Positions 40,506 to 51,800 of a DNA stretch of 62,000 nucleotides are shown here, piece after piece. A model generated the notes under the pieces. That model saw only the letters and a program-made list of their open reading frames with translations. It did no database searches and was not told the DNA's origin. The stretch lies in NCBI RefSeq assembly GCF_000003815.2, contig NC_049979.1:1826327-1888326 (forward strand). Reading direction: 5' to 3'. The stretch is from Branchiostoma floridae (taxonomy: Eukaryota; Chordata; Leptocardii; Amphioxiformes; Branchiostomatidae). The position numbers and the translations under genes were made by a program. Within the stretch, counting starts at the first letter, position 1; each line of letters opens with the position of its first letter.

Positions 40506-41900
40506 CAATATAGCAACTTGCCAAGTGCCTACTCTAGACTAAAAGCTAACTCTAGATTCTGGGTTATTGGTACACTGTCCGTGGCCATCAGACAGAGATA
40601 CCGGCATGCGGCTGCCAGAAAAAACAAGTTGCGATTTTCCACCCCAACATCTGCTCGGAGGTAAAGCTTGTTGTATCCGAGACAATGGTGGGTCGGGCGG
40701 GCAGACAAAGCCGTGGGAAGCGAAAGAGCAGGAGCTAGGTCCGGGGCGTTGCGAGGAGAGAAGCGGAGCTCCGGCGCAAGCACGGGCGGGCTCCAGGGAG
40801 AGCGCAGCCGCCGGCAAGAATGTACCCCCTACAAAGGGCCGCAAACCCTTTAGAAATGGATAAACCGGCGAATATTTGGGGAGCACGTTGGCAACACTCG
40901 GACAAATAGGGCCACACGAAAGGACAACCTTTCAAACCGCCAGGAGAAGGTAAACAAGTTCCTCTGGGACTGGGGGCCGTTTGGCAGGTCTCAGCACACT
41001 TCTTTATTTGGTCGCTGAAAAAATGGAGGAAACTGGCCAAATAAGACGAATGATTTTTACTAGTAGGGTCCGCTTGCCAAAGAGAATTTCCGCTAAATCA
41101 TTCAGCCTTGTTTCATCTGTCACTGCTATTTTTCAGCGACAGAAGGACTCGTTGAAACTGTTGGAAAAATGAGTCGTTCCCTTGTTCAGTTATCCCAAGG
41201 AGCTTTTATCAGTGATAAAAGCTCCTTGGTTATCCTCGTTGAAAGATTTTTACAAAAATGCCCCTGCAGTTCAGAGCAAGCTGTTATGCCTATGGGCCTA
41301 AGACTACCCAACTTCTTATATAATACATGAAAATCTATCTGTCACCAATCAAAACCATATCATAACCAAGGCAACAGACACAAAAACCATAAATTCTCTT
41401 ACAGTACCAAGGTCGGTCACCATTGATCTTGACGTTTATTTTCCCCCAAACGACTTAACGTTATATACCAATTCTATCACATAGCTTCTCATCCCTTCCT
41501 TCGTTCCTTCCTTCATCGTTAGCCCATGTAAAGCCCATCGCCAGGCCTGGCCGCCGTGAGTGGTATTGGTGATTCTGTGGAGACCAGTATTGTGTACCGG
41601 TGATTCTGTGGAGACCAGTATTGTGTACCCGTGATTCTGTGGAGACCACGACTCTCTCAGCATCGGCCGTTTGTTCGGGAGCTCTGGTTGGTGGGTGGCC
41701 TCTTAGCCTCCAAGCAGATGTCGGAAGAGAGGGTCGAATGCCCTGGGGTTTTTTTTTCGCATCAAGCTTCTTTAGCTAGATACGTTTATCAGATACGTTT
41801 ATGAAGGTTAGAAATCCAGATAAACAATATTTGGATGAAAAACAGAGAGTTACTTCCGGACTTTTCGAGCGACATCCGTCACTCTTTGTCACTATTTAAT
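40506..41900. other. Intergenic stretch, no gene recognised
   Basis: It includes a GC-rich block at 40,690-40,830, a 35-bp near-perfect palindrome at 41195-41229, and a 35-bp tandem repeat at about 41570-41650 (GTGATTCTGTGGAGACCAGT then ATTGTGTACC, about three copies). Open frames here overlap the repeat or are compositional. Confidence 0.55.
41195..41229. repeat. Perfect 17-bp-arm palindrome
   Basis: CCAAGGAGCTTTTATCA, one base, then TGATAAAAGCTCCTTGG. It would extrude as a near loop-free hairpin. No flanking transposon termini were identified. Confidence 0.85.
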
Positions 41901-41901
41901 T

Positions 41902-42281
41902 CCCTTGCAGTCTTCGGACGGGGCTGTTCTTTTTTTGTGGGGGGGGGGGGGGTGTTGGTTCTCGATTTTCAACGTTGGGGAGGGAAAAAAGTGTCGGGGA
42001 AAGATAAATTTGCCGATGATAGCAAATAAAAAAAGAAAAACAAAAGCGGGGAGCCTGGGCCCAAGGGCGCCGCGAAGCCGCAGAAGCCGGGGGTCCCGCC
42101 CCGCTTGCGGGGAACCACCCGATCACGGGAAACACCCTGCCACAGCAAACTCCCTCCCCCGATAAACTCCCGGCCCCGACACAAGAGACCATAGCCAACG
42201 ACGAAAATCGCGAACCAACGCACACACCCCCTCCCCCATAAAAAAAAAAAAAAAAAAACCCCGTCCGAAGACTGCAAGGGA
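41902..42281. mobile_element. Foldback element with poly-G/poly-A arms
   Basis: CCCTTGCAGTCTTCGGACGG at the left and its complement CCGTCCGAAGACTGCAAGGG at the right. Inner arms are TGTTGGTTCTCGATTTTC and GAAAATCGCGAACCAACG. Homopolymer G and A runs sit inside the left and right arms. The target duplication is not evident. Confidence 0.75.
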
Positions 42282-42589
42282 GTCTAGTCACTAGCAGGTC
42301 CTTAGCTAGACTAGAGTTCAACGCCTTCCAATAATTGTGTGTTCTTTTGAATGCACCTATTGTCATTTCAAACCTTTACAACAAGATAAGAAGGGTAGCG
42401 AGCCAGCAAAGCGTTACGATTGCCAATCAACATTTTTCAGGGTTGGCAAGAATAGTGTAAGTAGGTCTGTGTTGACAACTACATCCGCTGGGAGGCATCG
42501 CTGAGCGAGCTACAAGTAACTATCTACAGTTTTGACTTAGTCCTTATTTAGCACTGACAAGTTCATATTTCTCATGCGTTTTGACAACC

Positions 42590-42776
42590 CGACAATAGCT
42601 AAACCCATACACAGCCCTACATTTTCACCATTACCAAGAAGAGAGAAGAAGCCGAACTTTTGTGTTAGACTAGATTTGTGATACTTTTATATGTATATAT
42701 CTTGACTTGTTGTGACCTGTATTTAGCTCGGTTGGGCAAAACTGTACAATAAAGGTCTTCATTCATTCATTCATTA
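42590..42776 (+). mobile_element. 5'-truncated LINE copy
   Basis: Translation gives YIFTITKKREEAELLC then stop, the counterpart of YIFNITKKREEAECTQ at the LINE ORF end. A 3' UTR with TTGTGACCTGTATTTAGCTC follows, and a tail AATAAAGGTCTTCATTCATT. It is a clear relative of the element at 48,877-52,523. Confidence 0.82.
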
Positions 42777-42993
42777 ATAAAAGCACGATGTTCGAGAAGG
42801 GTGACTACACAGATACAATACATGTAATCCTATGGGAAAGTTGAAGAAACACATTATCTCAAGAATCAAAACTTACCTTTATATGCTAGCCTACAATGTC
42901 AACTCTCCTGAAATGCATTTGCAAGAATTTCTATACGGCTAGTCTGCAGCTAGATCCCAGCCCCCTAATCAGAGAATTTAGGCTCAAAACAGC

Positions 42994-43202
42994 TACTGTA
43001 AATGTATTTAAGTTCGCGGGGATTTAATTTCGCGGAAGCGGGGAAAAAGGACTTATCGCGGTGGTTTTAAATTCGCGGTAGCACCATGCTCTGTAGTCGC
43101 TTACTGACATGGAAAAATGTTCGCGGTGGATTTAAGTTCGCGGTGAAGCGGCCACCGCGAAAACCACGAACATTAAACCACCGCGAAAGTTTCTGCATCT
43201 AC
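42994..43202. mobile_element. Family-D element (TTCGCGG-rich MITE), copy 1
   Basis: Starts TACTGTAAATGTATTTAAGT then TCGCGGGGATTTAATTTCGC. Inverted TTCGCGGT / ACCGCGAA motifs follow throughout. The right end is weaker (TCTGCATCTACA). A second copy lies at 44617-44805. Confidence 0.7.
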
Positions 43203-43633
43203 AATATCTGGCGATGATACCACTATCTCAAGGGGGTGCAAAAAAAACCTCTCAGATGAAGAAAGGTCATTTTTGATCCAACAAGTATAGGCTCTTTCCT
43301 ACCGGCGCAGCCACTCCAAAACTGTCCAGATTTAACATAAATTCTTAATTCAGAAAGTTATCTTCATTATGAAGTCTATGTGGAAGGTTAAACAAATGAC
43401 GAAACACACGGAGTATGGTATACTGAACAAATGTTCTTCCTTTTTTTGTCTATTTTTTTTCGCATCTTCGGCCTTGGCATTGTCATTCTGTGACCTAAGT
43501 ATCCGCTTAGCGATGTTTTCCTGCAATGTACTGCGTATATATCTGCTCATTTTACAGCTGTTTTGTACGATTTGCGGTACGGTTCAAAGTTTTTTAAACG
43601 ACCGAAAATTGATGGGCGCCTGTATACCATATA

Positions 43634-43799
43634 CAGTAGAAGCCAGTTAATTGCACAACGGATTAACGAACACTTCTGTTAACTGCACGGGATCCCAAAT
43701 AAGTGCGGTCCATCTAGATAACTTCGCATTATTGCACCAGCCTGATAATTGCACGAAATTCACTGGCAAATACGCTGTGCAATTAAGCGGCTTCTACTG
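43634..43799. mobile_element. Pogo/Tigger-like MITE
   Basis: CAGTAGAAGCCAGTTAATTG at the left and CAATTAAGCGGCTTCTACTG at the right, 166 bp in total, preceded by TA. CAGTAGAA-type termini next to TA are typical of pogo-group elements. The right flank reads TG instead of TA, so the duplication is imperfect. Confidence 0.72.
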
Positions 43800-44521
43800 T
43801 GATAATGTCAACATAGCCTGATTATCATTTGGTGTCTAACCTGCGTATGCCCCGGAGAGGAGATAGGCGCCGCCAGGGGACTAAAATGCCTATTGTCAGT
43901 ATTGATACAGCACAACATGTTGTACTGCCCCTACGCCTAATTAATCAGCCCATGGCTGATTAAAAGGCTATGGGACGAACGAACTTCGTATCAGCGATAA
44001 CAACATGGTCTCTGAGGAATACCAAATCACGAGAGGACACGCGAGAAATAAGAGAACGCACACTGTATTCATGTACAAACACTGACGAGCCAAGGACCTG
44101 ACAGTAAAACAGGAGTGGGACAGTCACGTTTCCTGGCAACGGACCCTACCATTACTGGGTGTAGGGTGATCAACAACGCCGTCACAAAACATTGCTCCGG
44201 TATCTACCGCCAAGCAGATGTAGGGAAGATGAAAATGGCCCCAATTCGGCGCATGTCGAAAACAGAAACATTCAAAAAGGTGCTTGGATTGTTTTAACCC
44301 CAACATCTGCTTGGAGACTTACTCTGGTGCTAGCTAAGATCAACGTTACACCTGAGCACCTTGTGACTTCTCTAGTCTCAAACAGACACTTTGCGGATGT
44401 GGAAATTGACTGAAGGTTGTGAACAAGTTAGCCTCATTCACACTTCAGGAGCGACGACGGCGTTTATTAATAAGTTTTTTTGGGAGAGCGCTGACTCGAT
44501 GCGGACCTTGGTTTTGTATGC
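43800..44521. other. Intergenic stretch
   Basis: Two one-sided foldback termini are visible (CCGCCAAGCAGATGTAGGGA at about 44208 and CCCCAACATCTGCTTGGAGA at about 44298), possibly a family-B relative of about 110 bp. No gene recognised. Confidence 0.5.
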
Positions 44522-44897
44522 TAGCCTCTACCAGGCTCCGCGGATCGGCAGTGTAGTAGTAGAAATTGGACAAATAGAGTCAATAGTACGCCAGGGGAGT
44601 TAGCCGTCCAGTGGAGTTACTGTAAATGCATTAAAGTTCGCGGGGATTTAATTTCGCGGTAGCGGGAAAATGGACTTTTCGCGGTGGATTTAATTTCGCG
44701 GTACCACCATGCACTGTTATCTCTTACAGTTATTGAAAAATATTCGCGGTGGTTTTAAATTCGCGGTGAAGCGGCTGCCGCGAAAACCGCGAACATTTAC
44801 AGTACTTTCTTTTCGCGGTGAGGAAATGACACCTGGCGTGTCTATTTGTCCAATTTCTACAATTAGACCACCGATCCGCGGAGCCTGGTAGAGGCTA
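44522..44897. mobile_element. Family-C foldback element, interrupted
   Basis: TAGCCTCTACCAGGCTCCGC and GCGGAGCCTGGTAGAGGCTA are perfect terminal inverted repeats. Arms continue GTAGAAATTGGACAAATAGA / TCTATTTGTCCAATTTCTAC. A family-D element sits in the loop (44617-44805). A 9-bp target duplication was not identified. Confidence 0.85.
44617..44805. mobile_element. Family-D element nested in family C
   Basis: GTTACTGTAAATGCATTAAA at the left and CGCGAACATTTACAGTAC at the right form the ends. It is packed with TTCGCGG and CCGCGAA. Homologous to 42994-43202. Confidence 0.78.
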
Positions 44898-46421
44898 CTG
44901 CAGGAAAGGGAGTTTTGCCGCTTTTCTGGCATAAAGAACCTTGGCCATGTTGAACATCGCCTCACCGAAAATAAACGCCACCATTGCAGCGCCACCATTG
45001 CAGAAGTCTGTGAAGGAGTGTATGAACGAATGTCCTTTTCTCGAAAATGAGCCATCTTCCTTCATGGCCAGTTTCTACTATACCTTCTGACACGAAAGGA
45101 GTCTGTTATATGTGTGACTAGCACTTCCAAATACTTACAAAAGTCAAAGATGACACAATGAAATCTACTCTGATGATCTTAAGTAATTAAGAGAATTCTC
45201 TTGGCAACGTCTTACGAAAATTCACAACCTAAAAGCTAGGTCTTTAAAATCTAGGTTCCCTATACATCTAGGTAGATATTGAGGTAAGTTCTGCAATTAC
45301 TTCTGAAGTCGTGTTAAAGTTATCGCCATGGTTTCATCGCCTGTAGTTCCCGCTGACTCGAGCTCTTAGCGCTGTTAGCAAGCGAAAAGATTAGGAGCCA
45401 GCGGTTACTTCGGACCTAGTCTACGGATTCACTGGAATGTACAATCTGGCCCAAAAAAATAAAACTATCCGTAAAAAATTTGTGCGAACCCAAAAAGTAA
45501 CATTCATTTCACCAATTGTTATGATTGTTCTAGACACACGTTAGCATGATACACATTCACCGAGACATTAGTCAAAAGTCAGTACACTACGAACTACACA
45601 TATTATTAATACAATAATATCAATATACTTGTACATATTTATATATATATTTAAAGAATATGCCATTTGTGCGTTCAGGCGGCATCCTGAAAGGTGGTGT
45701 TGGCGCGAACCCCTCAACTCTCGCCTTTCTCTAATCTCTTGGTACTGACGTAACTGACCTGGGTCCTTTACAATACTCAGTACTTCAGGTTAATGATCCT
45801 CTTTACTTTGTCTGATGTCCTTTTCTGTTCATAGCGTCCGTTTTCACTGTCGATCATGTCATAGAATTCTGAATATTAGACAAGTTTGTTGACAAGAGTT
45901 TATCAAAATGGTACAAAGGTTTCCAATTCGGATGATGCATTGTCAGGTTGATCAAAAACTGCTGAAGTGTTTTAAGAACACACGCAGGCGTCATTGTGAA
46001 CTGTTTCTCTCTCCCCTTACATACAGCAGCCTCCACCAGGCTCCACATGTCGTTTGGAAAACTAGTGAAATTGGCCAAAAAGACAGATTAAATGCCAGAG
46101 GAGTAAGCCGGCTAGCCTGATTAAATCTCGCTTATAGCAGCCCGCCCAACATCCGCCGGCCCAGTTACAGCCCTGGACAGCAGAGTTAGTGTTACACAGA
46201 CTATAAGCCGGCCAGAAGTACAACTGGCGACAATGGGATCCCGCGCGGGCCTCCGTCTTCTCTGTAGCCCACTAATCGCCAGCTAACTCCTCTGGCATGT
46301 CATCTATTTTGGCGAATTGCTATAATTATCTTCCCATGTACCTGTGGAGCCTGATAAAGGTTTAACCTACAGGTCAAGATGACCTATTTTCTGTACAAGT
46401 CCTGGTCTGTCCCGGCATGTT
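44898..46421. other. Intergenic stretch, AT-rich
   Basis: No gene recognised. Family-C-like termini occur at about 46030 (GCCTCCACCAGGCTCCACAT) and about 46345 (TGTGGAGCCTGATAAAGG). An AT-rich tract lies at 45600-45660. Short frames lack support. Confidence 0.5.
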
Positions 46422-46424
46422 CAC

Positions 46425-46653
46425 GGCCTCCACCAGGCCTGACCATGAGGTAATATTGACAGTAGATTTCGGCAAAAATAGGGCGAATAAATAATTGGCC
46501 GGGAGGTTGAGCCAGCGATGAGGATAATTAGCATAACTACGCTGTGATATCATGTTACCCCATTGTGGCCAATCTCCCCTGGCAAATTATTCTTCCTCGC
46601 TGGCTAAATTTTACTATTTTTTCCCATAGGCTTGGGTAGTCTGGTGGAGACTA
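46425..46653. mobile_element. Family-C-like foldback element next to bZIP gene
   Basis: GGCCTCCACCAGGCCTGACC at the left and TAGTCTGGTGGAGACTA at the right. TGTTCAC lies on both sides (about 46417 and 46656), suggesting a partly decayed target duplication. It ends about 70 bp from the bZIP stop codon, so it may lie in its 3' UTR. Confidence 0.65.
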
Positions 46654-46723
46654 GGTGTTCACGCCTGCTATTACAGACCAGGTTAATGTTTCTCGTCCTT
46701 ATTTTCCCTGGGAACGAGGGGGT

Positions 46724-47638
46724 TTACTTCTCGCCCTTTCCCGAGGACGAGGCGTAGAGCAGCGCTCTGAGGCGCTCCATCTCCTGTTTCAGTTCTCCCA
46801 CCTGCGAGCGCAACTTGATGTTCTCCTCCTCCAGCAGGACGGCCCGGACCGCGATCTCGCCTTCCTTGGCCTTCCGTGCCTCCCGGGACCGCTTGGCGGC
46901 CTCGTTGTTTTTCCGCCGGCGCTCCCAGTACGAGTTGTCCTTCTCTCCGTCGGGGACGTTGCGCGCCTTCTTGCGCGGCTGCGGCGGCTTGGTGAGCTCG
47001 ATGCCCCCGTGGACCCTCTTCCGCAGCTCCTCCAGCATGGTCATCGAGGAGGCCGCGGAGGTGGGCGGTGGGGTGCCGTGGGGGACCCCGCCGGGCTGGA
47101 GGAACGCCACGGGCTGGCCGCGCAGGTCCACCGGCATCTGCACCTGGACGTACCCGATGCCTGGATACACCAGGTGCACGGGGGTGGTGGGGATGCCGGC
47201 CCGCAGGGCGTCAGGGTGGGGGTGGCGGTACCCCTCCATGTAGCTCGGGTGGGGGCGCTCCTCTGCCTGGTCGTCGGAAGAAGACCCTTCTCTGGGAGAA
47301 TCTTGCCGGTCGTCATTCGAGGAGGAATCGAAGCTGCTCCCGCCGAGGCTGTCTTCGTCGGCTTGCGTCGTGGCGTCCGAGCGACAGCCTCCCCGACGAC
47401 CGGGGCGGCTCGCGCTCAGATCCACAGCGCCCTCTTCCGACTGCCGCAGGGACTGCTCTCTGGCCTCCTCCCTCGCGGAGACGATGTGTTTCTCGGCCTC
47501 CTGCCCTGCTTCCGGCGAATCCGACGAGCGGCCGTTGGGAAGGGACGGATGCCCCGTGAATGCCGTGCTGGCCTGAAATCCGTAGAGCTGTTTCTGTTCC
47601 CTGCCGTCGCTGGCTTCTGCCTCTCCTGTCTCCGCCAT
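46724..47638 (-). CDS. PAR/NFIL3-type bZIP transcription factor (single exon)
   Basis: A 304-codon uninterrupted frame starting ATGGCGGAGACAGG. The C-terminal residues about 233-295 form a bZIP: basic region YWERRRKNNEAAKRSREARK, linker KEGEIAVRAVLLEEE, then leucine heptads (NIKLRSQVGELKQEMERLRA). N-N-E-A-A-K-R-S-R and the YW lead-in are hallmarks of the PAR (DBP/TEF/HLF) and NFIL3/E4BP4 group, which binds TTAYGTAA. A Ser/Glu-rich region precedes it; a short PGIGYVQVQMPV segment is possibly regulatory. Which subgroup it belongs to cannot be settled by eye. Lack of introns is compatible with NFIL3-type genes. Confidence 0.88.
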   Translation of the reverse strand: MAETGEAEASDGREQKQLYGFQASTAFTGHPSLPNGRSSDSPEAGQEAEKHIVSAREEAREQSLRQSEEGAVDLSASRPGRRGGCRSDATTQADEDSLGGSSFDSSSNDDRQDSPREGSSSDDQAEERPHPSYMEGYRHPHPDALRAGIPTTPVHLVYPGIGYVQVQMPVDLRGQPVAFLQPGGVPHGTPPPTSAASSMTMLEELRKRVHGGIELTKPPQPRKKARNVPDGEKDNSYWERRRKNNEAAKRSREARKAKEGEIAVRAVLLEEENIKLRSQVGELKQEMERLRALLYASSSGKGEK

Positions 47639-48876
47639 TTTTTAGCGAAACGGCGGTGCGAATCTGTTTTTGTCGTGCGTAAATCAAATCCCCAACCTGC
47701 GTCTGAAAAGTAGGTCAGATTCGGTTTTAGCAATGCGACAATCATGGCGGACTAAATGAGACAGAATGTGTGGCAGAGGTGTAGCCATATTCCTTACACT
47801 ATCCTCTTAGTAACGCCCTGTATTTAAAAAAAAGCAAGTAGACAAACAGGTCCCCTGGGGATTAAGGAACGGGTTGAATAACCTCTGTTGACCAATATGG
47901 CGACGTTAGGTAACCATTACCTAACAACCGGTCAAAATGCTCCCGAACAGCTACTGGAAAACAACAAAATTCCACGTAACAACAAAAGCAGGCCGTGTTA
48001 TCTAAAACGGTACCTTGAATCAGGACCCAGGATTCCTAGGAACGACAATAGATGGCTAAAGAGAGTCTGACAGGGAAAAAGCACGCTAAAATCGCGTGAT
48101 TTGAGGTGACCTACTTACCCTAGCCAGTGGTCAGTCCTCACGTTGCAGCAGCATGTAGCACCTCGCTGGCGACTTACGTAAGCAGAAGCTCATTACGTAT
48201 GCAGGAACGGACGCAATCGATCCGCTGATTGGTACGCGCGGATCACGTGGGACAGAAAACTGGGTCACCCGACGTTCTGGCTCCCGTAAAATACGACGCG
48301 GTGAATCCGCCGCGGCACTATTACGGCTGTCAAAAGCTGACTGTGCAGCATTCCCCCCACATTTCTGTTATAAAACGCAAGGTTTGGAGCGTCATGTTTG
48401 CAGCGGAGACAACTGGGTTATGTTCAACTGCTCCAGTTGCTGCGCGTTGCGTAATTCACGTCACGTAATGCGCATTTAGGGTTGAATGACCTCCCGTCTG
48501 AAGGCCATTGACCGCCGTCCCGGCATGCACCAGTACACCAAAACAACGCCATATATGGGCATGGACAAGGTTACGGTTCGAACACAACCTGCTGGGGGCC
48601 AAGGACAAATTAACACTGCAAGGTGACAGACATAATGAATTATAAAACACAAATGTTAACATTAAAGGGCCATATATTACAAGATGGAATAACGTTCACA
48701 TTTGCGATGAGGATACTTTTGATGCCTGTCATTAGAAAATGACCGACATGTAACGCAAGGTTACCAGTTAACGTTTGATATCACTTCATCATTTGACACA
48801 ATGAGAAGGTCACTCAGTGATGATAGCCAAATTGATGAGGCTCCGTTTGCCCCTTGCTTTGGGGGTTGCCTATTAT
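47639..48876. other. bZIP upstream/intergenic region
   Basis: Apart from the listed sites, nothing definable. No SINE or MITE pair was recognised, and short frames here have no homology I can name. Confidence 0.5.
48174..48249. promoter_or_regulatory. D-box-like sites and E-box upstream of bZIP gene
   Basis: TTACGTAA at 48174-48181 is a perfect PAR/E4BP4 site. ATTACGTAT follows at 48192-48200. CACGTG, a canonical E-box, lies at 48244-48249. They sit 536-611 bp upstream of the bZIP start. Circadian PAR-family genes are known to use both site types; functional use here is inference. Confidence 0.45.
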
Positions 48877-51800
48877 TGAATGAAGACCTTTATTGTACAT
48901 TCATACCCACTGGGTTTAGTACAGGTCACAACAAGTGATACAACATGATATAATGATACAATGAATCTACACTACTCAAGGATCGTATTCTACTGCGTAC
49001 ATTCGGCTTCTTCTCGTTTCTTTGTGATATTGAAAATGTAAGAACAGATATGCTTTATAAGTAAAGGCTTGTCTAGATTCATAAGGAATATAAATTTGTC
49101 TATATTACTTAGTTGTATGAAGTGGGGGAACATGGATTCTATTAGTCTGTAGAGTTCAGCTCTCTCTTTCTTGTACAAACTACATTCTACTACAAAATGA
49201 TGTTCGTCTTCTAACTTATCTAGATTGCAGTATCTACATATTCGTTGTTCTAGAGGAGTGCGGTTATGTCTTCCGGTTTCGATGTGTAATTTGTGGCAAC
49301 TGACTCGTAGTTTTGTGACGGCCGTCCTGTGCCGAATATTGTCAATATCCAGGTATTGTTCCACATTATAAGTGGACTTGAACAGTCTGTAAGACCTCAA
49401 TTTGTTTTTAGCGGATCCACCTTTGTTGTCATTGTGTATCTCTCTTAGAAAAGTTTGAAAATAAATGTCTTTCAGACGCTGATTGATAGAATTGATAATT
49501 TGAGACGAATTTGTATTGTGCTGTAGAGGACAATGCCATACATAACCATAGCCGCATTCCTCCAGTGACTGGCGAACTCCTGACGCCCAACACTTGGCTC
49601 CAGCCTTGTCTAAATCTATCTGGCAAGAAAGAGCGTCTGACTGGAAACTGTCTGCTGGTACTTTCTGGCGAAGTCTAATTAAGTGTTTAATAGCATTTAG
49701 GGAGGCTTCCAAATGAATGGGGAACCTCCCTAACTCGGCTCTAGCGGCGAGGCCACTTGTGGATCTTGGCACGTGTAGGGTTTGCTTACAGAATTTTAGA
49801 TGTATTGTTTCAATAGGACAGGATTTGGGGCTTTTAACAGAACCCCAGATTTCCGATCCATAGAGAATTATGGGCTTAACACATGTATCAAAAAGTTTGT
49901 TTCTGACAGACAAAGGAGCATCGGCTTTGTCTAGGGATTGATTTATCCCGAATAAAGCTTTCAGACCCTTACTGTACAAGTGTTTGTTGTTCGCCTTGAA
50001 AGTACCCGCAGAATTGACAACAATACCTAAATAACAATAGTTTGTCACTATTTCAACAGGATTGTTCTTATACATGAAATACACATCTTTTGGTATACGA
50101 CCACCCTTAGTGAAAACAATTATTTTTGTTTTCCTAAGGTTCACATTTAGGTGCCATGTTTGACAGTATTCTTCTAGTCTATTCAAAGAACATTGTAGAC
50201 CTTGTTTGGATTCAGAGAAAAGAACTAAATCATCTGCATACAATAGACAAGAGACACGCTTACTGTACATAGTTGGGGGGTTACAAATATCATTATCAAA
50301 GACAGATGTAATATCACTTAAAAATAAATTGAATAAAGTTGGGCTTAAATTACAACCCTGTCTGACACCACAGTTTGTGACAAAAGGTTCAGTCAGACCT
50401 TGACTGTATTTCACACGATTTGTAGTTTTTGAATACATGTCTTTGATAGTTCGAAGAAAGTTGCCCTGTATACCTAACTTGTTTAATTTGTAAAGGAGGC
50501 CATTTCTCCAGACGGAGTCGAACGCTTTACTAAAATCTACGAAACATGCAAAGAGACGGGAATTTTTACTTAGATACTTGCTAACTAATGTACTTAACAC
50601 GAAAAGATTATCTGTAGTTCTAAAGTTCTTCCTAAACCCTGCCTGATGGGGTTTGAAAAGACTATTGTTTTCGGCATAACTAACTAAGCGATTGTTTAAT
50701 ATAGAGGAGAATAGTTTACCTAAGCAGCTAATTATGGAAATTCCGCGGTAGTTGTCTGGGAGAGATGGGTCGCCGGATTTGTGAATTGGAACAATGTGGC
50801 TAAGGGACCACTCCTGTGGGTAATACCCGTTTTGCAGACAATTGTTAAAAAGTTGCAGGAGTGGCGTTTGAAGTACCGATTTACCAAATTTCAACATTTC
50901 ATTTAAGATCAAATCATTTCCACTCGATTTATTGTTCTTGAGGTTTGAAATGGCATTATATAATTCTTCTGAAGTTATAGGGGAATCTAGAACAGATGGA
51001 TTAGTAGCGGAGGACGACGGATTTAGTTGATCGTTTTCCGGAATTGGAGAGTCGTTTGTACCATTATTAGGGAGTTTGTCTAAATTGCTAAAATGTTCAA
51101 ACCACTCTTCTTCTGAGATTTGATTATTTTCTTGCGTTTTCGTCGGTTTTAGCTTATTAACTAAGTTCCAAAAGGCGCCTGGATTTTTGTCTTTGAGGGA
51201 AGACAATTGGGTCATGATTTGTTTGTGAAAGTCTGTTTTCTTCTTTTTTATCAGTTTTTTAAATTCTTTCTTTCTTTTGAAATATCTTCCCCTTATGTCG
51301 GAGTTAAATGGTTGTTTGGATAGTAAATATGCTAGGTTCTTTATTTCACGTTTTAGTTCGTTACAACTCTTGTCAAACCATTGTTTATTTTGTCGTAGCT
51401 GCGGGTGTTTCTTATGTTTAGTTATCTGTACTGATAGGGATTTGAAACCAACGTCTCTCAGGATTGAACTAAATTCTGAAACAAAGGCTTCTATTTCTCC
51501 ATTAGATTTTGTGTCCTTCGTATTTTGTGATGAGAGTGAATTCAGTCTATCGATAAAATGAGATTGAGAAAGGATGTGGTTGAATTTCTGTGCAGATTTA
51601 TCATCCCAATGAAATCGTTTTGGAGCGGGTTTTCTTTTACGCTTTTGTTGTTTTTCATGCTGGTTTTGATGGTCTGTGTTTGATTTAATGAAGACTGATA
51701 TCAGGCAGTGATCTGAAAAGACAGTTAGCGGATGAATTTGAAATAATAAAATGTTTTGCAGAAACGATTGGCTGGAAATTATGTAGTCGACCGTGCTACT

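Noticed and set aside
40529-41040. Overlapping 85-115-codon frames on both strands in a GC-rich block
   Set aside because: Open on both strands because of composition, with no consistent start or domain.
43350-43650. 93-codon plus and 66-codon minus frames near 43.4 kb
   Set aside because: Overlapping, low-complexity and ending inside a pogo-like MITE. No supporting features.
46655-47713. 352-codon plus-strand frame over the bZIP gene
   Set aside because: Antisense of the bZIP coding exon, whose minus-strand frame has an unmistakable bZIP domain.
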